A stretch of DNA of 64,000 bases, from assembly GCA_003244185.1 (NCBI GenBank), contig QHBT01000032.1, positions 1-64,000 of the forward strand. Direction: 5' to 3'. How positions within the stretch are numbered: the stretch's first letter is position 1; each line of letters starts with the position of its first letter. The notes below the pieces were generated by a model, which saw only the letters and a program-made list of their open reading frames with translations, had not been told where the DNA came from and made no database searches. The stretch is from Candidatus Dormiibacter spiritus. Lineage in GTDB: Bacteria; Chloroflexota; Dormibacteria; Dormibacterales; Dormibacteraceae. A program made the translations under genes and the position numbers. Positions 8,574-18,959 of this stretch are shown here, piece after piece.

Positions 8574-9488
8574 ATGCGCATATTTGTCACCGGCGCGTCC
8601 GGCTGGATCGGCTCCGCCGTCGTGGCCGAGCTGCTGGCCGCGGATCACGAGGTCCTCGGCCTTGCTCGTTCCGACGCGTCCGCGGAGGCCGTCGCCGCCG
8701 CCGGCGCCGAGGTTCGCCGTGGCGATATCGGTGATCTCGACGTGCTGCGCGAGGCGGCCCGCGAGAGTGACGGTGTCGTCCATCTTGCGTTCCGCCACGA
8801 CATCGCCTTCACCGGCGAGTTCGAGACCGCCGTCGGTTCGGACCGGGCGGCGATCGAGGCGCTCGGCGAGGCGTTGGCCGGGAGCGATCGGCCGCTGGCG
8901 ATCGCCTCCGGCGTCGCCGGCCTGAAGCCGGGCACGCTCGCCACCGAGCGTGACATGGCAGAGCCGTTCCCCGGGCCGGGCGGCCGGATTCTCAACGAGC
9001 GCACAGCGCTGGCGTTCGCCGAGCGCAGGGTGCGCTCGATGAGCGTCCGCTTCGCCCCGACCGTCCACGGGGACGGCGACAAGGGCTTCATGCACATGAT
9101 CGTCGCCGCCGACCGGGCTGCCGGCTCGGCGGCCTACATTGGCGAGGGCATCAACCGTTGGCCCGCGGTCCATCGCTCCGATGCCGCCCGTCTTGTCCGA
9201 CTCGGGATCGAGGGCGCGCCGGCCCGGTCTGTGCTGCACGCGGTGGGGGAGGACGGCGTCGCCATCCGCGATGTCGCCGAGGCGATCGGGCGAGGCCTCC
9301 GCCTGCCGGTCACCTCGATCACGGCCGAGCTGGCCGAGGCACAGTTCGGGTTCCTCGCCGGCTTCCTCGCTCTCGACATGCCGGTCTCCAGCGCCCTCAC
9401 CCGCGAGCTGCTCTCCTGGGAGCCGTCGGGGCCGGGACTGGTCGCCGATCTGGATCAGGGCCACTACTTCGTCGCCACGGCGGCCTGA
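8574..9488 (+). CDS. NAD(P)-dependent epimerase/dehydratase-like SDR
   Basis: A 304-residue extended/atypical SDR. It starts MRIFVTGASGWIGSAVVAELL, giving the TGxxGxxG dinucleotide motif at residues 6-13, and contains a second strand with LARSDAS. The C-terminal domain includes the NRWPAVHRSDAARL segment typical of this subgroup, which lacks a canonical YxxxK. GGAGGT 6 nt before the ATG at 8574 fixes the start. It faces away from the TetR gene. This pairing (TetR plus atypical SDR) is common in soil bacteria and usually reflects inducible reductive detoxification, but the substrate is unknown. Confidence 0.87.
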   Translation: MRIFVTGASGWIGSAVVAELLAADHEVLGLARSDASAEAVAAAGAEVRRGDIGDLDVLREAARESDGVVHLAFRHDIAFTGEFETAVGSDRAAIEALGEALAGSDRPLAIASGVAGLKPGTLATERDMAEPFPGPGGRILNERTALAFAERRVRSMSVRFAPTVHGDGDKGFMHMIVAADRAAGSAAYIGEGINRWPAVHRSDAARLVRLGIEGAPARSVLHAVGEDGVAIRDVAEAIGRGLRLPVTSITAELAEAQFGFLAGFLALDMPVSSALTRELLSWEPSGPGLVADLDQGHYFVATAA

Positions 9489-9645
9489 GCGCCGCGCCCC
9501 GGCACCGCCGTGCCAGCGCCTTAGAGCCCGGCGCGTCTCGTTTCAGGATTGCGATGTCCGCCGCTGAGAGGTGCGGACGTGCCCGACTGGGCCCCGTAGG
9601 CGGTCCCCTCCGCCCGTCGGTATCACGTACAGCCCGCGCCGGCGG

Positions 9646-10245
9646 TCAGAGGCCATGTCTGACCAGGCTCGTCACCGCCTCCACTATCAGCTGCACGGCC
9701 AGGGCCGAGAGCAGCAGCGCCAGCACCTGGGTCAGCAGACTGATCGCCGGTGGGCGGAGCAGGCGAGCAAGCAGATCAGCCAAGAGCAGGCCGATCGCGA
9801 TGACCAGCACCACCGCCGCCACACCAGCAATGACGCTGAGGCGATCGATGACAGCAGGATTGCGGCCGGAGAGCACCATGATCGCAGCGATCGCTCCGGG
9901 GCCAGCCAGCAGGGGCGTTGCCAGCGGCACCATCGCGATGTTGGTGGTGGCGCCGTGCTCCATCTCTTGGCCGCGGAACATCTGCAGGCCGAGGAGCAGG
10001 AGCAGGAAGCCGCCGGCGATGGTGAGGGCCTCCACAGAGACGCCCAGATAGTCGAGCAGCAGCCGCCCGAAAAGGGCGAAGCCGGCGACCAGGATGCCAG
10101 CCGCGGCGGCGGCCTGGATGGCCGCCAGCCGGCGACCGGCCGGGCTGCGGCCGGCGGTGAGCGAGATGAAGTAGGGGGCCGTGCCGATCGGATCCATGAT
10201 GACGAAGAGGGTCACGAATGTCTCCAGGAATGTCTTCCAGTTCAC
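9646..10245 (-). CDS. MarC family integral membrane protein
   Basis: A six-helix membrane protein of ~199 residues with the MarC/YchE hallmarks: an early FVIMDPIGTAPYFISLT segment, the LGVSVEALTIAGGFLLLLLGLQMF helix, and a second MVPLATPLLAGPGAI repeat. The frame is open up to 10389, but the upstream 48 residues are polar and unlike the family, so a GTG at 10245 giving normal length is preferred. The physiological role of MarC proteins is unsettled; a link to multiple antibiotic resistance is not supported. Confidence 0.85.
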   Translation of the reverse strand: MNWKTFLETFVTLFVIMDPIGTAPYFISLTAGRSPAGRRLAAIQAAAAAGILVAGFALFGRLLLDYLGVSVEALTIAGGFLLLLLGLQMFRGQEMEHGATTNIAMVPLATPLLAGPGAIAAIMVLSGRNPAVIDRLSVIAGVAAVVLVIAIGLLLADLLARLLRPPAISLLTQVLALLLSALAVQLIVEAVTSLVRHGL

Positions 10246-10355
10246 CGCCAAGCAGGCTAAGCCGTTCGGACTCTGGGAGTCTGTGACCACGCATCGGGCC
10301 GGGACTGACCGCTTCTCGCGATCCGTTCCAGTGAACCGTTTGGAAAATGGGCGCA

Positions 10356-10368
10356 GGAGGTGACCTCC
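10356..10368. promoter_or_regulatory. 13-bp palindrome in the MarC / 10449 gene divergent region
   Basis: GGAGGT-G-ACCTCC is a perfect inverted repeat roughly midway between the divergently transcribed MarC gene and the membrane-protein gene at 10449. It could be an operator. TTGACC at 10400 is a possible -35 element for the rightward gene, but no good -10 was found. Confidence 0.25.
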
Positions 10369-10448
10369 AGCGTCCTGTTGACGGGTCACTGGCCGTCGCT
10401 TGACCCCCCTATGGCACTCACGGTGGACTTCAGCACACTGAGAGTGAA

Positions 10449-11180
10449 GTGATCAGCCGGTACCTGCTGGCGTGGTTGGGAGTGCTCGGGGTCGCTTTCG
10501 ACCTGATGGGAGGCCTGTACCTGGCCTATGACCTGCTCGGTGGCCCCCGCGGTCCCCTGCGCACCATCATGCGGGCGGCGACCTACGCAGTGGTGTTTGG
10601 CGCCTTCTATACAGCCGGGCTCTTCGCCCCTTTCGGCCCGATCGCGGGTGTGGGGCTCGGCATACTCCTCGGGGTCGAATTCGGGCTCCGGCGAGGCGAG
10701 ACTGTGAGCCTGCTCTTCGCAGTTGCCCGGGGGGCGGTCTTCGGCGTCGCCGGGTGGGCGCTCAACGGGGCACGCTTCGGCCTCCTGCTAGGCGTCATTA
10801 CAGCCGTGGGACTCTTGATCGTCTATCGCTTGCGCTTTTCTGTCGCGCGGGATTACCCGTCGGAGAACGGGACGAGGTTTCGCCTTGAGGTGGCCAGGGC
10901 GCAGGCTGTGCGGGCGAGCGTCACAGCGGTTGCCGCCCTGATCGCCGGCATCGGGGCCGGCGCGGGCCCGGGCTACGCCATCCAGTTCGCAGTCCGGCTG
11001 GGGATCGTCTCCTGGGTCGCGGGCGTAGTGGTGGGCAGCACCACGCCCCGAGTGGAGCGGTGGGCGGACCGCCTGCCCGCACGCCGACTCGGCCTGGTAG
11101 GCGCGGTGATGATCTTCACGGGGTTGGCTGTCCAGTCCATCCAGTACTGGGTGGTCATCTTCGACCTCAGCGTCCGCTGA
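10449..11180 (+). CDS. polytopic membrane protein of unknown function
   Basis: A 243-residue protein with about seven hydrophobic segments and very little soluble sequence, beginning at a GTG. No family was recognised. A charged loop near residues 130-155 (RLRFSVARDYPSENGTRF) splits it into two groups of helices. It is followed on the same strand by ppdK after ~120 bp. A transporter or membrane-organising role is possible but unsupported. Confidence 0.65.
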   Translation: MISRYLLAWLGVLGVAFDLMGGLYLAYDLLGGPRGPLRTIMRAATYAVVFGAFYTAGLFAPFGPIAGVGLGILLGVEFGLRRGETVSLLFAVARGAVFGVAGWALNGARFGLLLGVITAVGLLIVYRLRFSVARDYPSENGTRFRLEVARAQAVRASVTAVAALIAGIGAGAGPGYAIQFAVRLGIVSWVAGVVVGSTTPRVERWADRLPARRLGLVGAVMIFTGLAVQSIQYWVVIFDLSVR

Positions 11181-11303
11181 GTGGCCTCCGGGCTGGTGTA
11201 CTCCGCAGTTTGTCGCCCCCGGCGGGGGAACCATGCGCCAATCTGGCCGGGGCCCCTGACAGTCCTCGCGCGCTTGAGGGATCGGAGGGGGCAAACTTAG
11301 AGC

Positions 11304-13973
<2,670 letters not shown>

Positions 13974-13987
13974 CCTGAGCCCGACGA

Positions 13988-14067
13988 CCAAGTGAGCTGA
14001 GCCACGCAGTTAACGGCCTGAGGTCGCCCAAGTGAGCTGAGCCGGGCAACCAAGGGCCTGAGGGCCT
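13988..14067. repeat. 40-bp tandem duplication between ppdK and the DUF11 gene
   Basis: CCAAGTGAGCTGAGCC occurs at 13988-14003 and again at 14028-14043, each followed at the same offset by a GGCCTGAG block, so two imperfect ~40-bp units lie head to tail. The unit is not a multiple of three although it falls inside the minus-strand DUF11 frame, which suggests the far C-terminus of that frame is not conserved coding sequence. Confidence 0.55.
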
Positions 14068-14479
14068 CCCCTGCCCATCTCAGGACCATGGGAACTGGGT
14101 TCGAGTGCGCGGGCGTGGCGGCTGCCGCGCCCTGCACCTGGGACAGCTTCACCACCAGCTCGACGTGATTATTGTGGGCGTTGGGATCGCTTACGGCAGA
14201 GCTGACGTCCGCCGAGATGCGCAGGGAGCCGAGGCTCACCAGAGCTCTGAGCGTCACCTTCATCGTGGCCGCCGCGCCGGGAGCCAGGCTGCCGACATCC
14301 CAGCGCCGGGGTTCGAGTTTGAAGCTTCCCTGGGAGGGCTGGGCGGAGACGAAGTGAGCGCCGGGCGCCGAACTGATCACCAGCACCCCGGTGGCGGTGG
14401 AGGGGCCGTTGTTGTTCTTGACAGTCAGTACGAACACCACTTGACCATCATCGTTGGCGATCAGGGTGAGGCTGGCGGC

Positions 14480-14790
14480 CAGGTCAGCCGACGGCGTGGG
14501 TGTCGGTGAGGGACTGGGCGTCGGGCTGGGTCTGGGTGTAGGTGAAGGGCTGGGCGTGGGGGTTGGAGTAGGAGTTGGGCTGGGCGTCGGGCTTGGACTC
14601 GCTGTAGGTGAAGGGCTGGGCGTCGGGGTAGGAGTAGGAGTTGGGGTCGGCGTCGGGGTTGGGGTTGGGGCGGGTGTCGATGTCGGTGTCGGCGTAGGCG
14701 TTGGATTGGCGGCCGGAGTGGGTGTGGGAGTAGGAGTCAGGGCCGGCGGCACGGTAGGTGTTGGTGAGGGTTGTGGGCCTGCCGCGGGAG
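14480..14790. repeat. low-complexity hexanucleotide-like repeat encoding the PT-rich stalk
   Basis: On the plus strand this reads as repeated GGCGTNGGN units (for example GGTGTAGGTGAAGGGCTGGG). On the coding strand it gives alternating Pro-Thr and Pro-Ser. It is prone to slippage, so stalk length may vary between strains. The large plus-strand open frame across it (14454-15527) is an artefact of this composition. Confidence 0.7.
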
Positions 14791-15373
14791 TTGGATTGGC
14801 CGCCGGGTTGTTCGTCGATGGATTCGTCGCCGAACCGTTGCCCGAGTCGCCCGAGTTGCCGGAGTTGCCCCCGTTGGTCGGCGGCTGGCCGCTTCCAGGG
14901 CTCGGCACGGGCGTCGGCTCGGGTGATGGACCTGGCGGAGAAGGAGAGGCCGAGGGCTGGGGGGAAGGTGAGTTGGATGTCGCCGGCCCGGGAATCGTTG
15001 GCCCACCGCTTGGCGGCTCATGGCGGCTGGTCGCGTTCGATCTGGGACTGCCGGGTAAGCCGGGCAGTGACCCGCCGCTGGCGTGCCAGCCCCACAGTGC
15101 CCCGCCAGCGAGCAGCAGCGTGGTCGCCACAGCCAGGAGCACCCCCAGCGGTCCGCTCAGGGGCCCGGCGGCGCCGACAGCGCCCCCCGAGACATCCCTG
15201 CCGCCCCCGCCTGCAGCCGAGGCCGCGCCGCCTGCCGCGGCCATACCGCCGGCAAGCGACACGACAGCCGCCCAGTCCGCCGGCGGCGCCGGCAAAGCCC
15301 CAGTCTCGCGCTGGACAGTCTGCTCCAGCCACGATTCAAACGCCGCGTCGTCACTCATTGCCATCCCTATCCA

Positions 15374-15976
15374 TCAACTTCCACGTTCCAGACTGGCTTC
15401 TCGTTCAGCCAATTCGTCAGCCCGGGCGCGCATGTGGCGCATCGCAGTGTGCAGTCGGGAGGCCACAGTGCCGCGGGGAATGCCCAGCATCTCCCCGATC
15501 TCCTCGTGGCGGAAGCGCTGGAAGTAGAAGAGGACCACCACCGCGCGGAGTTGCGGAGTCAGTCCCTGCATCAAAGTCCCGGTCAGATCGCGCGCTTCGG
15601 ACGAATCGAACTGGCTCCCCTGCGGCACGTACATCCGCTGCGGCAGCATCCCGCGCAGCTTGCCGCTCCGCAGCTGGTCAATGGCCGTATTGATGGCTAT
15701 GCGGTAGACCCAGGGCTTGGTCGAGCTCACGTCCGCCTGATGGTTCCAGCTGCGGAGCGCCTTGGCGAACGCCTCCTGCACGACGTCCTGAGCGGTGCTG
15801 GGGTCAAGGCCGATCCGCTGGATCGTGCGGTTCAAGGGTGCATACTCGGCTTCATAAAGAGCCGACAGCACCTCCTCCGCGCTGGAGTCACCCGCCTGAT
15901 CCTGCCTCAGATCCGCTTGCCTGACACCCCTCGGGACGTTTTGGCTGGGATCCGGGGCCGCATATGTATCTGCCAT
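15374..15976 (-). CDS. ECF-type RNA polymerase sigma factor
   Basis: About 200 residues from the ATG at 15976. Region 2 is visible as YEAEYAPLNRTIQRIGLDPSTAQDVVQEAFAKALRSW, followed by PWVYRIAINTAIDQLR (2.3-2.4). Region 4 is LTPQLRAVVVLFYFQRFRHEEIGEMLGIPRGTVASRLHTA, a standard sigma-4 HTH. The frame is open to 16252, but the extra 92 residues are unlike sigma factors and lie across the repeated element at 16156, so the shorter form is preferred. It directs core polymerase to a stress or envelope regulon, and the next gene (DUF11 membrane protein) is its likely regulator or first target. Confidence 0.85.
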   Translation of the reverse strand: MADTYAAPDPSQNVPRGVRQADLRQDQAGDSSAEEVLSALYEAEYAPLNRTIQRIGLDPSTAQDVVQEAFAKALRSWNHQADVSSTKPWVYRIAINTAIDQLRSGKLRGMLPQRMYVPQGSQFDSSEARDLTGTLMQGLTPQLRAVVVLFYFQRFRHEEIGEMLGIPRGTVASRLHTAMRHMRARADELAEREASLERGS

Positions 15977-16155
15977 CCCTCTGCCGCCGAACCGTCGACT
16001 TAGGCCAGAATAACCTACGCCGGGGCAGGGAGAACCAGTCCTCCGAACGCTGCTCACAACGGTCGGCGCCGCCTCCGGCTGGCGGCTGGTGGGCCGAACG
16101 GTTGGGGCACGGTCGGCCGCGAACGATTGGGGCGGACGGCCCTGGCGCCGGGGCC

Positions 16156-16204
16156 CGCCGTCTTCACAGGCGGTCTCACCCTCCGGCTCAGGGCGGAGAA
16201 TACT
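16156..16204 (+). repeat. repeated 50-bp intergenic element, copy 1
   Basis: This 49-bp sequence runs from CGCCGTCTTCACA to GGAGAATACT. It is about 92% identical (three substitutions and one indel) to 17766-17815. It lies in the 428-bp region (15977-16404) between the sigma gene start and the 3' end of the AI-2E exporter gene; nothing else was found in that region. It includes CTCCG-N9-CGGAG as a stem and two GTCT(T)CAC half-sites 13 bp apart. Confidence 0.75.
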
Positions 16205-16404
16205 CGGCGCTTCCATCGCCGGTCTACTCCAGGCTTCGCGATGGCCATCCACCGCGAGATCAGGCTGTCGGGGCCCGCGAGGTGCGCCAGCTGGCGCGTG
16301 CCCAGGAGGCGGTCAGGAGGGCGAGGACATGGCCGCGACAGGCGACACTGTCGGACGCGACCCAGCGCAGTCCGCCCTGGCTCCTCCAACCCTCCTTACG
16401 AAAC

Positions 16405-17631
16405 TCAGCAGTCCGGTGAGGCGGCTGTGCTCTGTTGAGGGGGCGCCTCGAGGGGTACGTCGGTCATTACGACCGCTGCGGCGGCTGGAGCCGCTGCCTT
16501 GAACTGACCATCCGGCTCCGTGGGGCCGAACAGCCGGAGGCGGAAGTGGTCGTAAACGATCCGGCCGGTGGCTGCGATCGGCACCGCCACAAACATGCCC
16601 AGCACTCCGGCCAGGCTGAACCCGGCCACCAGGGCGACGATGACCACCAACGGCGGTAGCTGGACGGCGCCGCCGACGATCTTGGGGTAGACGACGTTCA
16701 GCAGTATGGTGCCGATCAACACGTAGGCGATCACCACCGCGACCGCCTGCTGCCAGCCGATCGAGAGTGCGACCACGACCGCCGGGATGGCCCCCAGAAA
16801 GGGGCCGAGGTAGGGGACCAGGGCCGTCACTCCCGCCAGCAAACCCAGCGCCAGGGCGTACTTGAGCCCGATCACCCAGACCGCCAGTCCGGAGACCAGA
16901 CCGATCAGCGCCGCCACCACCAGCTGACCCTTGGCGTACCCGTAGAGCATCCGCTTGACCTCGGCCAGGATCGCCTCGACGTCCGGTCGGTACTCCGTCG
17001 GCGCGAGGCTGCGTAGGAAGCGGTTGATGCGACGGGCGTCGAGCGAGACCAGGAAGGTGATGATCAGCAGCAGGCCGATCTGGAAGAAGGTTCCCAGGGC
17101 GGCGACCGCGAAGCTCAGGGCGTTGCCGAACTGGCCAAGCAAGAACCCCTCCGCCCGCGCGCCCAGCAGTTGGGCAGTGCCCGAGAGGTCAACCCGGTAG
17201 CCGAAGATCACCGGGGCCGACCCTGCCAGCTTGCTGAGCTGTCCCTGAGCAGTATCCGCCAGCCCTGCCGATTGCGCCTGAAGCAGCGGGATCTCAGTCG
17301 TAAACAGGGGCACCAGCAGCGCGAACAGTCCGGCCAGTGCGAGCAAGATCGCGAGCAGTGTGACCAGGATTGCCAGTGGCCGGGAGAGGCCGATGCGAGT
17401 CAACCGGACGACCAGCGGCTCGATAACGAAGGCAAGCACGCCGCCCAGTACGAAGGGGCCCATGACGTCGCGCACCAAGATGAGGACCAGCACGAGGGCG
17501 GCCACCACCAGGAGGCCGAATACGGCCTGCTTGCGGGTCGACGCGTTTCGAATCTCGATCTGCACCGCCTCGGCGGCCTGCGTTTCGAGTTCCTTGCGAG
17601 CGCGAAGTCGGCCAAAGATGCTCCAGGGCAC
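16405..17631 (-). CDS. AI-2E family transporter (PerM/YdiK-like)
   Basis: A 408-residue membrane protein with the AI-2E exporter layout: two N-terminal helices (~35-90, FVLGGVLAFVIEPLVVRLTRIG), a periplasmic helical segment, then five or more helices carrying the conserved GLVSGLAVWVIGLKYALALGLLAGVTALVPYLGPFLGAIPAVVVAL and YPKIVGGAVQLPPLVVIVALVAG motifs. Families with this fold include TqsA (AI-2 export) and Na+/H+ antiporters, so the substrate is not certain. The C-terminal ~45 residues are Ala/Pro-rich and cytoplasmic. Confidence 0.88.
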   Translation of the reverse strand: MPWSIFGRLRARKELETQAAEAVQIEIRNASTRKQAVFGLLVVAALVLVLILVRDVMGPFVLGGVLAFVIEPLVVRLTRIGLSRPLAILVTLLAILLALAGLFALLVPLFTTEIPLLQAQSAGLADTAQGQLSKLAGSAPVIFGYRVDLSGTAQLLGARAEGFLLGQFGNALSFAVAALGTFFQIGLLLIITFLVSLDARRINRFLRSLAPTEYRPDVEAILAEVKRMLYGYAKGQLVVAALIGLVSGLAVWVIGLKYALALGLLAGVTALVPYLGPFLGAIPAVVVALSIGWQQAVAVVIAYVLIGTILLNVVYPKIVGGAVQLPPLVVIVALVAGFSLAGVLGMFVAVPIAATGRIVYDHFRLRLFGPTEPDGQFKAAAPAAAAVVMTDVPLEAPPQQSTAASPDC

Positions 17632-17765
17632 AGCTGATACCTTCTGTCACCGTACGCGCGCGGCAGACTCCCAGCTTGGACTAAAGCAGATGCCGACCGG
17701 TGCAAGGGACCGACCATCGGCAGCTCGTCGGCGGTGAAGCCCATGATGCCGGCCCAGCGCCAAGG

Positions 17766-17815
17766 CGCCGTCTTCACAAACGGTCTTCACACTCCGGCTC
17801 AGGGCGGAGAATACT
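17766..17815 (+). promoter_or_regulatory. repeated 50-bp element, copy 2, with probable promoter for the 17822 gene
   Basis: Near-identical to 16156-16204. Here it ends 6 nt before the ATG of the lipoprotein gene and contains TTCACA (17786-17791), an 18-bp spacer and AATACT (17810-17815). This is a credible -35/-10 pair that would start transcription at or next to the ATG, that is, a leaderless mRNA. Two exact GTCTTCAC repeats 13 bp apart overlap the -35 and could bind an activator. The element is also upstream of the divergent AI-2E gene. Confidence 0.5.
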
Positions 17816-17821
17816 GAGGGA

Positions 17822-18565
17822 ATGGCGAGGTGGGCTCGGCCGGACTGGCTCGGCGCGTCGGGCCGGCTGCTAGCCGCGCTGGCGGTTCTCGCGGTGTCAT
17901 GTGGCGGCTCGGCTCCAGCCTCGTCGCAGAAGCCCGCCTCGCCGAGCCCGCGGGCGGCTTGCCGGCCCCTCAGCATCCCCGCGCCAAGCACCCACCTCGC
18001 CACTGCCGCCGTCGCGCCCGAGCCTGGCTACGCGCTCACTCGAGGCAGCGGCCCAGTCGGGATCAGCGTCGCTCGGGACGGCGTCGTGTGGACCCTTGGG
18101 GTCGGCGCCAACCGGATAGCTCGCCTGCAGGGGGGCCAGCTGACCGAATTCCAGCTGCCCGCCAGCGGACTCGGCTGGGAAGGCGCCGTCGGACAAGACG
18201 GCAGCTTCTGGTTTCCGGAGCGGTCCCGCGACGCCGTCGCAGCCATCGATGCCCAAGGACACGTAGTGGAGTGCAACCTGCCAGGGCAGTTCAGCAATCG
18301 CCAGCCGGCGGGGATGGCCTTCGATCCGGCGGGAAACCTCTGGCTCACTGAGTACGCCGGCAACCAGATCGACGTGATGCGCCCAGGTGGCCACTTCCAG
18401 GGCTTCTCTCTGCCCGGCAGCGGGAAGGCGCCGACCGAGATGGTGGCAGGGCCCGACGGCGCCATGTGGTTCAGGATGGCGGCGACGCAGTGGGCCGCAT
18501 CACGGCTGAAGGTCAGGTCACCGAGATCGCCCTGGGCGGTTCCCACTTGGACCCGATCGGGCTGA
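17822..18565 (+). CDS. streptogramin-lyase-like (Vgb) beta-propeller lipoprotein, 5' part of a frame-disrupted gene
   Basis: This part encodes a signal peptide ending in LAVLAVSCGG (lipobox Cys near residue 27) and propeller blades of the Vgb/NHL type (GPVGISVARDGVVWTLGVGANRIARL, PAGMAFDPAGNLWLTEYAGNQIDVM, PTEMVAGPDGAMWF). After MWF at ~18470 the frame leaves family sequence and stops at 18565, while the continuation of the propeller is found in another frame (18466-18882). Blades usually continue WFTE-x-G, so loss of 1 or 4 bases here would explain the break. Vgb homologues open cyclic peptide antibiotics, but most environmental members have no known substrate. Confidence 0.75.
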   Translation: MARWARPDWLGASGRLLAALAVLAVSCGGSAPASSQKPASPSPRAACRPLSIPAPSTHLATAAVAPEPGYALTRGSGPVGISVARDGVVWTLGVGANRIARLQGGQLTEFQLPASGLGWEGAVGQDGSFWFPERSRDAVAAIDAQGHVVECNLPGQFSNRQPAGMAFDPAGNLWLTEYAGNQIDVMRPGGHFQGFSLPGSGKAPTEMVAGPDGAMWFRMAATQWAASRLKVRSPRSPWAVPTWTRSG

Positions 18566-18882
18566 CCGTAGGCCCCGACCAAGCACTGTGGGTGGCTGAG
18601 CTGTCGGGAGACCGCATCGACCGGGTTGCGCTCGACGGCACCGTCGGCCACCACCCTGTGAGCCGAGGCGTCGGGGCGCAGGGCATCGTTGCCGCTGCCG
18701 ACGGCAAGCTCTGGTTCACCGAGAGCCGAGCCAGCCGGGTGGGCAGACTCGATCCGGCGAGCGGCCAGGTGCAGGAGGACGCGGTCGCCACCGGGGCCTG
18801 GCCGGATCAGATCGCCGCCGGCCAGGACGGCTCCGTCTGGGTCAGCGAGTACAACTCCGATCGCATGGGACGCGTGATGTGA
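18466..18882 (+). pseudogene. 3' part of the frame-disrupted Vgb-like propeller gene
   Basis: This frame resumes exactly where the upstream part fails: DGGDAVGRITAEGQVTEIALGG, then blades PIGLTVGPDQALWVAELSGDRI, AQGIVAAADGKLWFTESRASRVGRL and PDQIAAGQDGSVWVSEYNSDRMGRVM, ending at a normal propeller C-terminus. It has no signal peptide or ribosome site of its own. Together the two parts would give a ~353-residue lipoprotein, the normal size. Either the gene is inactivated or the assembly has an indel near 18470. Confidence 0.75.
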
Positions 18883-18959
18883 GCGGTGAAGTCACGAGTC
18901 GCCGCCCGCTGCTTCGCCCATGGGGCCTCGCCGCTGGCTGAAGGCATACTGGCTGCCTC

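Noticed and set aside
14454-15527. 357-residue plus-strand frame rich in Gly-Val
   Set aside because: It is antisense to the Pro/Thr-rich stalk; the composition alone keeps it open.
16127-16438. Small plus-strand frame following repeat copy 1
   Set aside because: Arg/Ser-rich, no homology and overlapping the AI-2E gene; retained only as a possible transcript from the repeat.
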